Of a stretch of DNA of 64,000 nucleotides, positions 21,320-31,604 are shown piece by piece. The stretch spans positions 62,001 to 126,000 of the forward strand of contig JANVFP010000005.1 in the NCBI GenBank assembly GCA_027919835.1. Reading direction: 5' to 3'. The notes below the pieces were generated by a model. That model did not search any database and was not told the origin of the DNA. It saw nothing but the letters and a program-made list of their open reading frames with translations. The stretch is from Lentinula raphanica. Its lineage: Eukaryota; Basidiomycota; Agaricomycetes; Agaricales; Omphalotaceae. Each line of letters starts with the position of its first letter. The stretch's first letter is position 1. Made by a program: the position numbers and the translations under genes.

Positions 21320-22334
21320 TGTACATGGTGGCTCTTTGCCGGGGATTGAAGTTGTTGCCTGCAATAGCTAGTTCTCCTGGACGAGAGTTTCCACTCACCT
21401 TCAATTACCCGTATGATTATCCGATTGATAAGTGCAAGAATGACGACCGTTCTCGCGAGCTTCCAGAACCGTCGGAATTTCGACGCGCACTGCGGGGCAG
21501 GGATGAAAGATTAATATTCTCAATATCGATAGTCGTCACAAGGCGACTGGGCTATATCGTTGTAGGCAGTATTGTGCGCAAAGGAAGACGTTTTCTTGGA
21601 CTTTGAGGTTGATTATCCGTTTTCGCATATGACCGTGAGCACGACGGCTGGAAGCGCGATTTGTTTTCAATCACAAATAGAAATTGTAGCCTGCAGAAGA
21701 TCATAACATTTCGTATAATCGTGAAAAAGGTATAGAAAAATCGATGAAGGGGGCTGATAAAAAGTCACCTGTTGGGCCAGGTTAGGCCTCGAGGCTTGGT
21801 GAGGCTGTATGGGAAGTACATGAGTACGTATAAACTAGCCGAGACAAAAATCGGGGGTACGATAGACGACTGATAGAGAAGAACAACGACAAGAATCAAT
21901 GCATTGACAAAAAGAGATAGTGACGAGATGATAGACTAGAAGAAGAACAAGAACCAGAAAGCTGAAGATTAGACTAGCAAGAAAGACGGAAGAAATTTAT
22001 CCAGATCCGATAATGTGAAATGTTGGCAGATGAATCGTAAACGTTTGTAAACGCGATGCGTATGGTCGAAAGCAAACGCACGACGCGATTATAAGCGAAT
22101 GTAAGTAAAAGGCATGCACGGGAATAATAGGAAACTTGTCAGAGCAGAAATGAATAAATCAAGATCAACATCGACCATGACAATTCTGTCATAGTTGGAA
22201 GTGACGAAGATCTATTCACTCGTAGAAAAGAAAACTGCTCGCAGAAGTTTTTGGGCGAGGCAGAATGTAGGATATGATCACGGAAAATCGGAAGAATAGG
22301 TATGGTGGAGGGAGTTGAATGAATATTCGAATTA
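21320..22334. other. intergenic; rrm4 3' flank with strong strand bias
   Basis: Upstream of the calycin-like gene and downstream of rrm4. From about 21840 to 22130 the plus strand is strikingly purine-rich (A/G with many GAAGAA and GACAA words), so an rrm4 transcript would carry a long pyrimidine-rich 3' UTR here. No coding frame supported. Confidence 0.4.
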
Positions 22335-25180
22335 TCACTTAGCGGCGACGACGGCCTGTGCTTTGTCTTTCAGAACCGCAGGATAACTATTCATCAGATG
22401 AGCGAGTGCACGGAGGTCTTCTTGGTCCAAAAGGGTCACGGTAACCTTGGGCTAAATTCGAAAGAAATTGAGCATGCAATGAAGAAAGATGTGAAAGAAT
22501 ATCGACGCCACTCACGGCTCCTTTGATCCCAAAGCTCTTCACAACCTTGAACAGCTTCTCACCCAACTGTTGTTTCTGCATCTGAGGAGCCTTATCCATC
22601 AGCCCATCCACAAACTCGTCTGTAGCCTGGGCGACGAGCGGATCGGCTTTGGAGAGACCGGTAGGTAGGATTACGGAAGAGGACGACACGAGTTTGAGTA
22701 CCTCCGTAGCAGGCAGCTTGGCAAGTGCTGCGATGGTGTATGTCTGGCTTCCTGCTCCTGCAGGGACTCCTCCAGCGGCGGGTGTGGTGGGAAGAGGTGA
22801 CGAAGTAGCGCTAGGGCCGCGAGAGGAAAGGTCAGGTGTCTGAGGAGATGTAGCATAGGCTGTTGTCTTCTTATTCTGTGGTGTAGACGGAGGTACAGGT
22901 GCTGCTGCTGGCGCTACTGGTGCCGCCGGTGCAGTCGTCTTCGCTTCCTCCTCTTCTTCCATACTCTCCAACACCAGTCTGGCATCAGCCAGTTTCGCAC
23001 GGAAAACCTCCATGTTGAAGAGACAGAGTGCGCGCTCTCGTTTGGGAAGACTCATCAAGAGCTCCGTGAGCTGTTCTTGTCTCTCGGACGGAGAGTTTTC
23101 GAATTTTGCTACGGCAGCAGCGATCCGGTCACGTTCTGACGTTGGTGGGACGGATCCTGAGGGTGAGGAGGTACGCGGTGGGGTTGATAGAGAGGCATTG
23201 ACCGATATCGGAGTAGATGGGTGCTCAGGTGCACTAGCTGTGGCCGCGAGAGCATTAGGATCTAGCAGACGCGAGTCTTGCGAGGTACTATTCGACCGTG
23301 CCGGACTCTGCGATTGCAGTTCAGGCGAAGGAGACGCCGGAGTAGACAAATTCCTGGCAGTCTTTATTTTATCAACCTGACTCGCGAGCTTCTCTGGGTC
23401 TTCGATCGCCTGAACGATTTCGCTGAGTGAGATGTTGACGAGACTGTCGACGATGCTGTCCACATCTGCAGAGGCGACGTTGCCGAGTGATTTGACGCGT
23501 CTGTTGAGCTCTCCGGCGAGCACTTCTTTGCGGACGACAGGGGTGAGAGCAGCTAGGTCGTCGTATCGCATAGGAAGGTTCAATGTTCCGGCAAGAGCGG
23601 CCTGTGTGAATGCAAAAGAGCACTGAGCAAGATTTTTCACTATGTCGGAGAGAATGTCGTACGTTGTAGAAACTCCCGCTTCCTCTCCTGCCTCTGTCTC
23701 TCTCATGGCCAAATCCAGGAGATCCACCTACACTCCCGAGACCCAGAGTCCTATTTCTTGGACTTGGGCTTCCCCATCCGGCACCATAGCTGTCCCCACC
23801 TTCACTGGCGGTCGGGCTAGTGGCTCCACTAGCAGTCCTAGGATGACCGTTACCTCCACTAGCGAATCGGATAGCAAGTTTTTCCTGGCGAAGTTGTTTC
23901 GGTTCGTGTAATCGGACGACAACTTGTTTGGAGCCCAGGGTGATGCCGTTCATGGCGTGCATAGCAGCGGCCGCTGAATCGATGAGTTGAGTATCGAGCT
24001 CAATAAATGCGGCAAGACATGTTGGAACATACCTTGATCGGGGGCTTGATACGAAACAAAGCCAAAGCCACGGCTTTCGCCAGCTTCGTTTCGCATCACA
24101 CGAGCACTAAGAACACCATGATTGAGTCACATCGTACTTGGAGAAGCCGCATGACTGAACTCACCTAACGATTTGTCCAAACTAGATTCAACAGGTATCA
24201 GTTGATCTCCTTCGTCTCGATCGGAAGTGAGATGGTGACTTACCTGACGGAAGTGAGAGAACAACGCGTTCGAATCGATGTCCGGATCCAAGTTCTTGCA
24301 GAACAAATTGCATGGGTCTATCAGCCCACTATGGCTATTGGATCCAGGACCGGACAAAGGCGCGAGTTGAACCTGTTGGCCGGGTCCATGAACAAATTGT
24401 GGCGCAATGTGAGGAATAGGCGAGACAGGACTCCTAGGACTGTAATGCGAACGAGGAGGAGAATACGTCGCCGGACTTGAGTACCCGAAAACCGAGCCCG
24501 AAGGAACGAACGTGGGGGCGTTCGCGTTGAAATCGTTCACAGTCCCAGAAGCCGTCCTCCGTGGCTGATACACCTGTACAGCAATATTTTGACCTTCGAC
24601 ATCAGCGCAGTGCATAGCCTCCTCTGCACACCGCGCGTCGTCCTCGTTCCAAAACTCGATCATGCCGGTATCGACACCAAAATGGGTCGGGATCCGGACA
24701 GACGCGAGGGCACCGAATGGACGGAAGAGATCGAAGAGGGCAGAGTCGCCAAAGTTGATTGGGAGGTGTTTGACTAGTCTGGGAAGTGCGGATGGAGGAG
24801 GGAGAGGTGTGGGAGGGCTGGTTGGTGGATAGGGCGATAACATGAGATGGGCGCCTGGTACGCCCGGGAGAGGGCGCGATTGAAGCGTGGCCAGGGCTTT
24901 TTCGGCTGATGGAAATGATTTTGAGGATGAGAATGAGCAAAAATGTGTAGATATACACACCTTTTTCGAGGAATTTGAACTCGATGGTTCCAGAAAGCAT
25001 GGGACCATTATTGTCTCTAGCGATTTTAGGTCTAAACGGCGCGCAGGTCATGAAAGCCATTCCAAGAGATTCGTCAGTGACAGTCGAAGGAAGATTAGAG
25101 ATGTATAATAGAGGTTCGTGCAGATAAGGATGAGGCTGAGGGCCGGATTCTTGAGGTGGTACCTGGTATTCTGGATCCAT
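22335..25180 (-). CDS. rrm4: Rrm4-type RNA-binding protein: three RRMs and C-terminal MLLE modules
   Basis: Order matches Rrm4 of Ustilago maydis, which carries mRNPs on motile endosomes. Starts MDPEYQVPPQ (ATG 25180). RRM1 has LLYISNLPSTVTDESLG. RRM2 has LVKHLPINFGDSALFDLFRP. RRM3 has NLFCKNLDPDIDSNALFSHF and, after an intron, SRGFGFVSYQ. The intron at about 23599-23657 joins RRGSGSFYN to AALAGTLNLPMRYDDL. Three MLLE-like regions follow: around LTPVVRKEVLAGELNRRVKS, around LTELLMSLPKRERALCLFNM, and the last around KQQLGEKLFKVVKSFGIKGA. Linkers are Pro/Ser/Ala-rich. The last exon adds PKVTVTLLDQEDLRALAHLM and ends AQAVVAAK. A poly(A)-binding protein is excluded by having three rather than four RRMs and by the linker layout. 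Endosomal transport is inferred from the family. Confidence 0.88.
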
Positions 25181-25458
25181 CTTGATCACAGGATGTCAAA
25201 AGCGTGCAAGACCAGCAAAAGATTTGTTCGCGAGAGTGACCAGAAGAGTTTGAAGCGTTGAGAGCAAAACGACAAACTGTGAAGGCTTCAAGCCTTGGTC
25301 GATGGTGGCTTGAGCTGCAAGCCTTCTGTTCGCAATGTTTTTTTTGAGAGTGTGATGACTAAGCAGTTGATGTACTCTCTCCTTCATTGTCAACTTGCAA
25401 TGAACAGACAATGAGATTATAGTCATTTCAAAACCATTCTCTAATCTACAGTGATTCT

Positions 25459-25970
25459 TCACGCGTTCAAAAGCGACTGTTCTACATCATGCCTAACAGG
25501 TCTGCCCATTTGTGATTCGCCACGAATGGCTACACCTGCACGGTCAACTGTGCCAGAGTCTGCCTCTCTGTCTTGCCGGTCCTCAAACTGAGGGACACCC
25601 CCCTCTTCGGCATCGCCGAGTGCTCCTAAACGACCACCGGTATGTTTCTAACAACAACTCTTATTGACTGGGGTTTCAGTGAAAGTGAATTTTATATCTT
25701 ACCTTTGTATCAGCTCGGTATCGCCTTTCGTGCTTGTCGTCATTGAGCCTGCCCTCGTAGGCTTGCGAGTCTTGGATAGCAGCCTCAGCGTTTTTCAAGG
25801 ATTCCGGGGACAAATTCTGAAGCAGGAATGAAGATGGGCATAGGTTTGTGAACGACAGAACGTACGTTCGGAGGGTCCTTGACATAATCGTCCATGATAT
25901 TATGGTCTGTTGTCCTTGGTCGTCCAACGACCTGTTCTGTTTTCTTGAATTCTTGGTGAGTAGGGGACAT
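25459..25970 (-). CDS. small charged conserved fungal protein
   Basis: Unrecognised by function. Three exons: MSPTHQEFKKTEQVVGRPRT through KDPPN; NLSPESLKNAEAAIQDSQAY through RRYRADTK; and KHTGGRLGALGDAEEGGVPQ to the stop at 25459. Both introns have GTACG or GTAAG donors and AG acceptors in phase 0. The product is about 130 residues, highly charged, without hydrophobic core, signal peptide or membrane segment, so it is probably disordered. ATG 25970 is preceded by CAAAA, a good fungal context; upstream in-frame Met codons exist and are less likely. The clean phases argue for a real gene. Confidence 0.7.
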
Positions 25971-26046
25971 TTTTGCTTGCATGTGGCTCACGAATTCTTC
26001 TGTTATATGTGCATTGGATGAGACTCTGAACGTCATACGTGAGTCA

Positions 26047-27590
26047 AAATGACATAACAAGTCCTCTTTGCAAGAATTAATTCTCAACGATTAAAACTTT
26101 GGTAAAGAAAACATCGTCACCCTTCCGAAATTGTGCGCGCTGTTTCGTCCATCTATTCCCAAGTAATCGAGGTTTCCCCATCTGTATATAACACCCGTCC
26201 GATTCCTCCTTGCACTTGAGCATGAACTCCCCCCAAAACGCGATCTTTACCCTGTTCGGGTTATCCTCCGTATCTTCGTCATCCGACGACTCCATATCTT
26301 CGTGACCCTCTGGCACGGCCGTGTTATCCTCTTCGTAATCTTCCACATCTTCGTTTAGATTGTTTACAAAGTCAGGAACAACCACTGACGGAATTCTAAG
26401 CCATTCCTGGAGAGCTTTTTGAAAAGCTTCAGCATGGGGGCCACAGTACGTTGACCCTCCGTCTAGATTATGTGGCGGAAGAAATTTCATGTGAACCATT
26501 GCCAACTTGTTTGCTCTGGTGGCCAGGGAGTGCACTATAGGTTTCGGCTTAGTGACTGCATGCTTGTTGCAATTCGTTGGTGCGTGCTTGAACCCAGTCT
26601 GTTGGTCAAACATCACAGTCAGCATAACGGTTTACGAAGGGCCGCATCAGGCTGGTCACTGACATCAAGAGGTGCAGACATGGAGACAGCAGAGAGGAGC
26701 AACAGAGACAACATGTAAGTGGGATCGAGGCGCATGGCTACTATCCAAAAATCCTTGTAAGCACTAAGTCGACACCGGTAGACATAATGGAAATGTGTTA
26801 CCAAAATTTTAAACTCTCAGAGTGTGATCTGCTTTCTCGCCGGCGATAAAACAGAACTTGGGGGTAGGGGAAAAAACAATTGGGACCATCCGACGTATAA
26901 GTACTGTACATAGTATGTGCGACGATTGATACGGGTCTAAAATGTTTAGTAATACATAGCCGCAGTGTTGAGCATGCACTCAACACTGGCGAGCACTGCT
27001 TCGCTGACGGTGAGGAGTCAGAAATAGTTTCAAAATTCAATCACTGTATGGAATATGGCGCAAAGCAATATATATAAGAGAGATTTTCTGTATAACGATT
27101 TACATCACTATCAGCAACCCAGTCTGTTTGCCTGACTCTGTGTACCGTTACAGGACATGAAAGGCCCGGGGTTTTAGCTGGTTTTAGTAGAGGAAACATG
27201 GCGGTCAGTGTTAGAAGAGAACCTTGCACGGTACCAGTCGCGTTGAGAGCTCAGTGGATGTAGATAGAGACACAGCATTCGGGTGCCGAAAGGTCCCGTA
27301 TGGTTGTTTCAGTGAGTAAGTTTCAAAATTTGGAGATTCGTATCATTTGAAGCCCTAAAACTAAATTTAAAGGCCTAACGACCTCTAAGGACTCATGCTA
27401 GTGAACGCTCAGGTTGGGGCAAAAATCCCTTCTCGCATCGTTTCAACAAAGAACTCATCTCTTAATCGGTTTACATTTTTAGTTTTCATCTGTCGTCAGA
27501 CCGGTGCTCCTGAGATACTATAGCCTGATACCGCGAGCTACAGCGAGCCTCTTCCGTTGCGTTGAAGCGCTAGGTAGCCTCCTCATTACG
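26047..27590. repeat. segmental duplication, copy A
   Basis: Resembles 29669-31000 in the same orientation. Matching stretches include the gene tail, the whole small secreted-protein gene, its upstream CGCCGGCGA and TTGGGACCATCCGAC-like words, a TATAAGTA element, a TCAGTGAG/GTTTCAAAATTT block near 27310, and ACCGGTGCTCCT with AGCCTCCT near 27505-27580. Divergence is substantial, so the duplication is not recent. Confidence 0.75.
26077..26735 (-). CDS. small secreted protein of unknown function (intact copy)
   Basis: Two exons, 26664-26735 and 26077-26598, encode 197 residues. Exon 1 is MRLDPTYMLSLLLLSAVSMS followed by APLD, a signal peptide with cleavage likely after SMSA. The intron uses the less common donor GTCAGT; it is supported because the broken paralogue at 29701-30274 keeps the same intron at the same codon. 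The mature protein contains HAVTKPKPIVHSLATRAN, LQEWLRIPSVVVPDF, then a strongly acidic stretch, then VKIAFWGEFMLKCKEESDGC and QRAQFRKGDDVFF. Few Cys residues, so not a classic disulphide-rich effector. I recognise no family. Secretion is a prediction; function unknown. Confidence 0.7.
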
Positions 27591-27850
27591 AGTCCGAATG
27601 AAAAGAGGAATCGTCTCTATCGATGGCTTTATGTATCATAAAAGGAAATTTCGATTTCTATATATAGGCAAATGTCACAAAGTTTACGATTTCATTGTCC
27701 TCCATTGTGACACTTCTTCTGAGCTTCTTGGGCGCTATCTTGTCACCTTGTCACAGATTCACAGTATTTGATGCTTCTGAGACTTCTCTTCTTCCTCAAC
27801 GTCGACCTATGCCGATCCAAGGTCCAATCCGACGTCAGCGTGCTATCTAG
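26736..27850. other. upstream region of the secreted-protein gene, non-coding
   Basis: Part of duplication copy A up to about 27590, then AT-rich sequence. A TATATATA run at about 27068 and TATAAGTA at about 26897 are candidate core promoter elements; the second is conserved in copy B. No supported gene. Confidence 0.4.
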
Positions 27851-28336
27851 TGCACTCAGTTCAACCTCACTATTGGTGTGTATCCTGTTTCTCAACCAGG
27901 CTACTTCAATGCTCATGAGGTTTTGGCCGCAGACTATGATCCTCACCAATTGCCAAGCCTCGGGCACACCTCAATGGCGAATTTTGAATACTCACTGCAG
28001 TGGGAATACAAAAGATGCCTTGAGATTGCTGCAGACACTGTACACAACCACAAGACACTGTACACGGCCGTCACTTTGGCACTAAATGCCCTTTGGTCTC
28101 CTTCCCCTTCACTCCTACCCATCTCTGCCTTTTGTTCTTCTAACCTCCGGACGCCGACGGGATGGATTCTGGAATTCAGAGAGGAAAGGGACAAGTCATG
28201 GACTACCTCAGGGATGGGCGCTGCGAGGAAATGGCCTGCCATCCAGGAATACCTTTTCGTGCGTAATCCATTCAATAGAACGAATTACACGGTTACACCT
28301 ACTCACTGGGCCATCATAAAGCAAGTTATCCGCTGA
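27851..28336 (+). CDS. doubtful hypothetical ORF, possible exon
   Basis: Open frame after a TAG, without an early ATG, containing VYPVSQPGYFNAHEVLAADY and ANFEYSLQWEYKRCLEIAAD, then ATRGSAR-poor, ordinary composition to a stop at 28336. It reads like a folded protein but I recognise nothing, and no convincing first exon was found upstream (a leader-like MLLRLLFFLN lies in another frame near 27769). May be a gene fragment. Confidence 0.25.
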   Translation, partial: CTQFNLTIGVYPVSQPGYFNAHEVLAADYDPHQLPSLGHTSMANFEYSLQWEYKRCLEIAADTVHNHKTLYTAVTLALNALWSPSPSLLPISAFCSSNLRTPTGWILEFREERDKSWTTSGMGAARKWPAIQEYLFVRNPFNRTNYTVTPTHWAIIKQVIR

Positions 28337-29668
28337 TGACTTGGTCGCTTTACTCCTCCATGCACCCTGGATCTCCGTTTTTTGGCCCCACTTCTTATCC
28401 CTTCCAGAAACTCTACACCGCGGTCCCGCCGTACCTTACTATCCTCCGTACACCAACTGAATCCGTTGACGCATTGACATTAAGGCCCTATTGCCATCTC
28501 ACCCACCTGACTCCGGAAAAGCCCCGACGTCCACCCTTGTTTACTTTTGACTCGATCTCAACCGTTCGAGCTCCATAGGCGTTATAATGACGGTACAACT
28601 TCTATGTAACTTCCTGACAAGCTTTAGAAGGCAACGAACGCGGCGGCCCTCCTCCTTCGCACATATTTTTGTTCTTCCAAAACCATCCATGTTTTGCGGG
28701 CCACTTCTTTAATCCTCTCAGATTGAATATTCTCCACGTCGTGTATGCACTCTGCAGTCTCTGATGATCTCTCCATAGCTCCTCACATGCAGGCGGGTTC
28801 TTCTCTTCATGCTCTCATTTTTGTCTCCTCTGTATGATGAACGCCGGGCTTCAGGGCTACTTGTCCAGCTTTAACTTTGGTCTTTGACTTCTTGTGGTGC
28901 CAACGCATCCCACGACGACTCAAGTTATGTTTACCTTTCTGTTCAATATGGACTACCTAGTCCCTCAACTCAAGTCCTTACTGCACCTGTTGACACGATT
29001 TGGCAAATATACTTTTCTTTAGATTTCCTTTGATATGATCCTACCAAAATTGTATGCATCTGCATGTACTTATTCCTCAGATCAGTCAGCTAATCATCTA
29101 GTCTTCTCTCTCTCTAACCTTGTCTGAACCCGCTGTGAACCTCTTTCTCAAAATTCTATACATAATCATATTATTTAATCTTCATAGATGACAAGAGTAA
29201 GCCTGGTTGTGGGTTTGGCATGGAGACTGTGTCAAATGACGCATCAAGGGTGCAACAGATGTAAGAAATATGAAGGATTGAATGTACTGCTGGAGCACAC
29301 TGAGTTGAAAGTTCATGGGCAGATTTTGCAAGGAGAGCTTAGTAGGGCTCTAGCCTCTGATTCTTTTGTGAGAAGCTCCAAATCCATGCACATGCGCATG
29401 CCAGTGACCTCAATTCGGACTCGTTTATGCCATGCTTGGCAATGGCCCACTATCGCAAGTGAGAGTCGAGACCTCCCTTCCGCTAATAAGAGCAGTCACA
29501 GAGATCAGGCTCTACTATAAGTTCAAAGTAACTCGCAAAGCTGTCGGACCCAGCAATCCCATATTACCGTAGTTTGGGACTCACACCGTAGACAGCTCTG
29601 GAGGGATTAGGCGTGCGGGTTATCATCTGTCTGCGGCCTAAAGCAAAGCATCTCCCTGACCCATGCCA
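28337..29668. other. interval without supported gene
   Basis: Pyrimidine-rich, with short frames only. A plus-strand frame at 29188-29520 lacks any motif. The last part (29475-29535) is a direct repeat with 31005-31052. Confidence 0.4.
29475..29535. repeat. direct repeat flanking copy B, left
   Basis: CCTTCCGCTAA, then AGCAGTCACAGAGA and AAGTTCAAAGTAA recur with small gaps at 31005-31052. The two lie on either side of duplication copy B. Confidence 0.55.
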
Positions 29669-29700
29669 CTGAATGACATAACAAATCCTCTTTGCAAAGA

Positions 29701-30274
29701 TTACTCGTCGAAAGTAAGAAGTTTATCATGTAAAAGTTCGTTTCCCTTCCAAAATTGTGCGTGCTGTAATATCTCCCGTGCACCCAAAAAATTGACAGCC
29801 CTCTCCGTCTTTATATAACACCCTTCCGATTCATCCTTACACCCGGGAATGCCCTCTCCCCAAAACGCGATCATCAGCTCTTCATTCTCCATCCCTTCCA
29901 CAAGATCGTTTTCAAACTGAGTAACGATTAAGTGATTGTGTTGCCATTCCTGGAAAGTCTTCATCCAAACTTCAGCGCGGGTACGTCGTCCATCCGTCTA
30001 TAGCATGCCAGAGAAATTTCATGTGGACCGGAATCAACTCGTGTGCTCTGGTGACAAGCGCGTGCACCATCGGTGTTGGCTCAGCGACTGCATAGTTGTG
30101 GAGATTCGTATATTTTGGCGTGTCCGGCCTGGCCTGTTAATCAATCATCATCAGTCAGCATAATATTTCACGAATGGGCCGCATCAGACTGGTTTCACTG
30201 ACATCGAGAGGTGCGGACGTGGAGATAGTAGGGAGAAGTAGCAGAGAAAACATGTAAGTTGGATCGAGACGCAT
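29701..30274 (-). pseudogene. broken paralogue of the small secreted-protein gene
   Basis: Same two-exon structure as 26077-26735: exon 1 (30203-30274) is a signal peptide MRLDPTYMFSLLLLPTISTS then APLD, followed by an intron with the same GTCAGT donor, and exon 2 starting at 30133 with PKYTNLHNYAVAEPTPMVHA. At about 29976-29990 an apparent 8-nt deletion relative to the paralogue shifts the frame and brings a TGA; homology resumes in another frame with AEVWMKTFQEW, IAFWGEGIPGCKDESEGCY and AQFWKGNELLHDK. The acidic region of the intact copy is absent. A truncated secreted peptide could still be made. Confidence 0.75.
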
Positions 30275-30837
30275 GACTGCTATCCAAAATCGATCAGTGT
30301 GAGGACTCGACCGATACGAGAACAAGTAGTCACCAAAAACCTGAACTTTCAGAGTGCGACCTGATTTTTCGCCGGCGAAGAAGCAGTTGGGGGTAAGGAA
30401 AGAAAGCAGTTGGGACGATTCGACATATAAGTATATACGTAGTACATTCGACGATTGATAAGGGGGTCTCCCAGTCTAGTACTATGTTGAGAGTGTTCGG
30501 CGAGCAATCAACGCTCAGCGCTCAGCACTGGTGAGCACTACTTCGTTTTTGGAAGACGATCGTGGATCTGAGAGAATTCGGGTAAAAAGTTAGTTAACCT
30601 CTGTTCGCCTGAGTGGGTTTTTACACTGTACAGTGCAAGGGTCTTGAGGAAAGGAAACTGGGTGGTCAATGGTCAGTGTAGTTATTCAGATCTGCAGAAG
30701 TCTGCAGAAGTGAAGCTTGTCAGATGCATTGAGGGCTTGGAATCTTAGATGGAGACAGTCATGCAATATGATAGACACGCATCGTTGGATCAGTGAGGGA
30801 GTTTCAAGATTTCACAGCCTGTTAGAGAATCAGATAG

Positions 30838-30907
30838 TAGGAGATGGTAGGAGATGGTAGGAGATGTAGGATATGGCAGGATATGGCAGGATATGGCAGG
30901 AGACGGT
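30838..30907. repeat. short tandem repeat (10-bp units)
   Basis: About three units of TAGGAGATGG followed by about three of AGGATATGGC and a degenerate unit. Located upstream of the pseudogene. Followed by a doubled CTGGGTAGAT at about 30911-30930. Confidence 0.85.
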
Positions 30908-31004
30908 GGGCCTGGGTAGATCTGGGTAGATCCTAACCGGTGCTCCTAGCCTGATACAGCAAGCCTCAGTTGCAGATCCGAGCACTAGGCAGCCTCCTGA
31001 GGCG

Positions 31005-31052
31005 TCCTTCCGCTAAGAACAGCAGTCACAGAGAGAAGTTCAAGGTAAGTCG
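31005..31052. repeat. direct repeat flanking copy B, right
   Basis: Counterpart of 29475-29535. Confidence 0.55.
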
Positions 31053-31604
31053 TTTAGTTCGTATCAGATTCATACCAGTGCACGACGATCCCACACTGGC
31101 ACAGTTATATCCGTAGCAAGGCATCTCACAGACTTTCCAAGGCTGGAGAACCTTCGCGTGTTGTGAGTCGCCTGGTGTCGCTCGGTCAGCGCGTTCCAGT
31201 CATGTATCCCCTCGAGGAGCTGGAGAGAAGCGACGAATCACGGTAGAGGATATTCCACGCTGCCGTGACACTGAGATGACTTACTTGTACAGAGGCTGAA
31301 ACCTTCGGTCAACCTTTGATATCGTTCGCAGACAAAATAGACCTGCATAATCTGTACGCCGGTATTCTGTGTCCAGGGATTTTGCAAGTTCGAGATGGAC
31401 TGTATGTCGGACCAGTGACGAGCGAGTTCGTAATTGCTCATTCGTGATTGCTCATTAGCATGCTGAGCAGTGCGTACTGGTGAGTGCTGAGACTGGTAGA
31501 GAATACCCATGGGATGTCCATTCCACGATGGAGATGTGATATGCCAATGATAGGTTGGCTGGGTTTGATTAGGAGTGGGTCAATTATAAAAGATACACCA
31601 GCCA
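31053..31604. other. intergenic, no supported gene
   Basis: A minus-strand ATG frame of 90 codons (31238-31510, beginning MGILYQSQHS) has no motif and lies among short repeated words (ATTGCTCATT twice near 31430-31455). I do not call it. Confidence 0.35.

Larger units (their letters stand above)
29669..31000. repeat. segmental duplication, copy B
   Basis: Diverged counterpart of 26047-27590 in the same orientation; shares the gene, its 3' flank (ATGACATAACAAATCCTCTTTGCAA-like, position 29674 on) and upstream blocks. It contains an inserted minisatellite at 30838-30907 not seen in copy A. Confidence 0.75.

Noticed and set aside
23372..23590. Alternative minus-strand frame continuing past the rrm4 SGSFYN segment
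   Set aside because: A GTACG...CACAG intron at this point switches to the frame encoding AALAGTLNLPMRYDDL, which matches the expected protein; the continuation is read-through of the intron.
22335..25180. Poly(A)-binding protein Pab1
   Set aside because: Only three RRMs with long linkers and RRM sequences unlike PABP; MLLE modules are multiple.
26047..31052. Transposon as cause of the duplication
   Set aside because: No transposase or reverse transcriptase frame, no terminal inverted repeats and no convincing target-site duplication seen.
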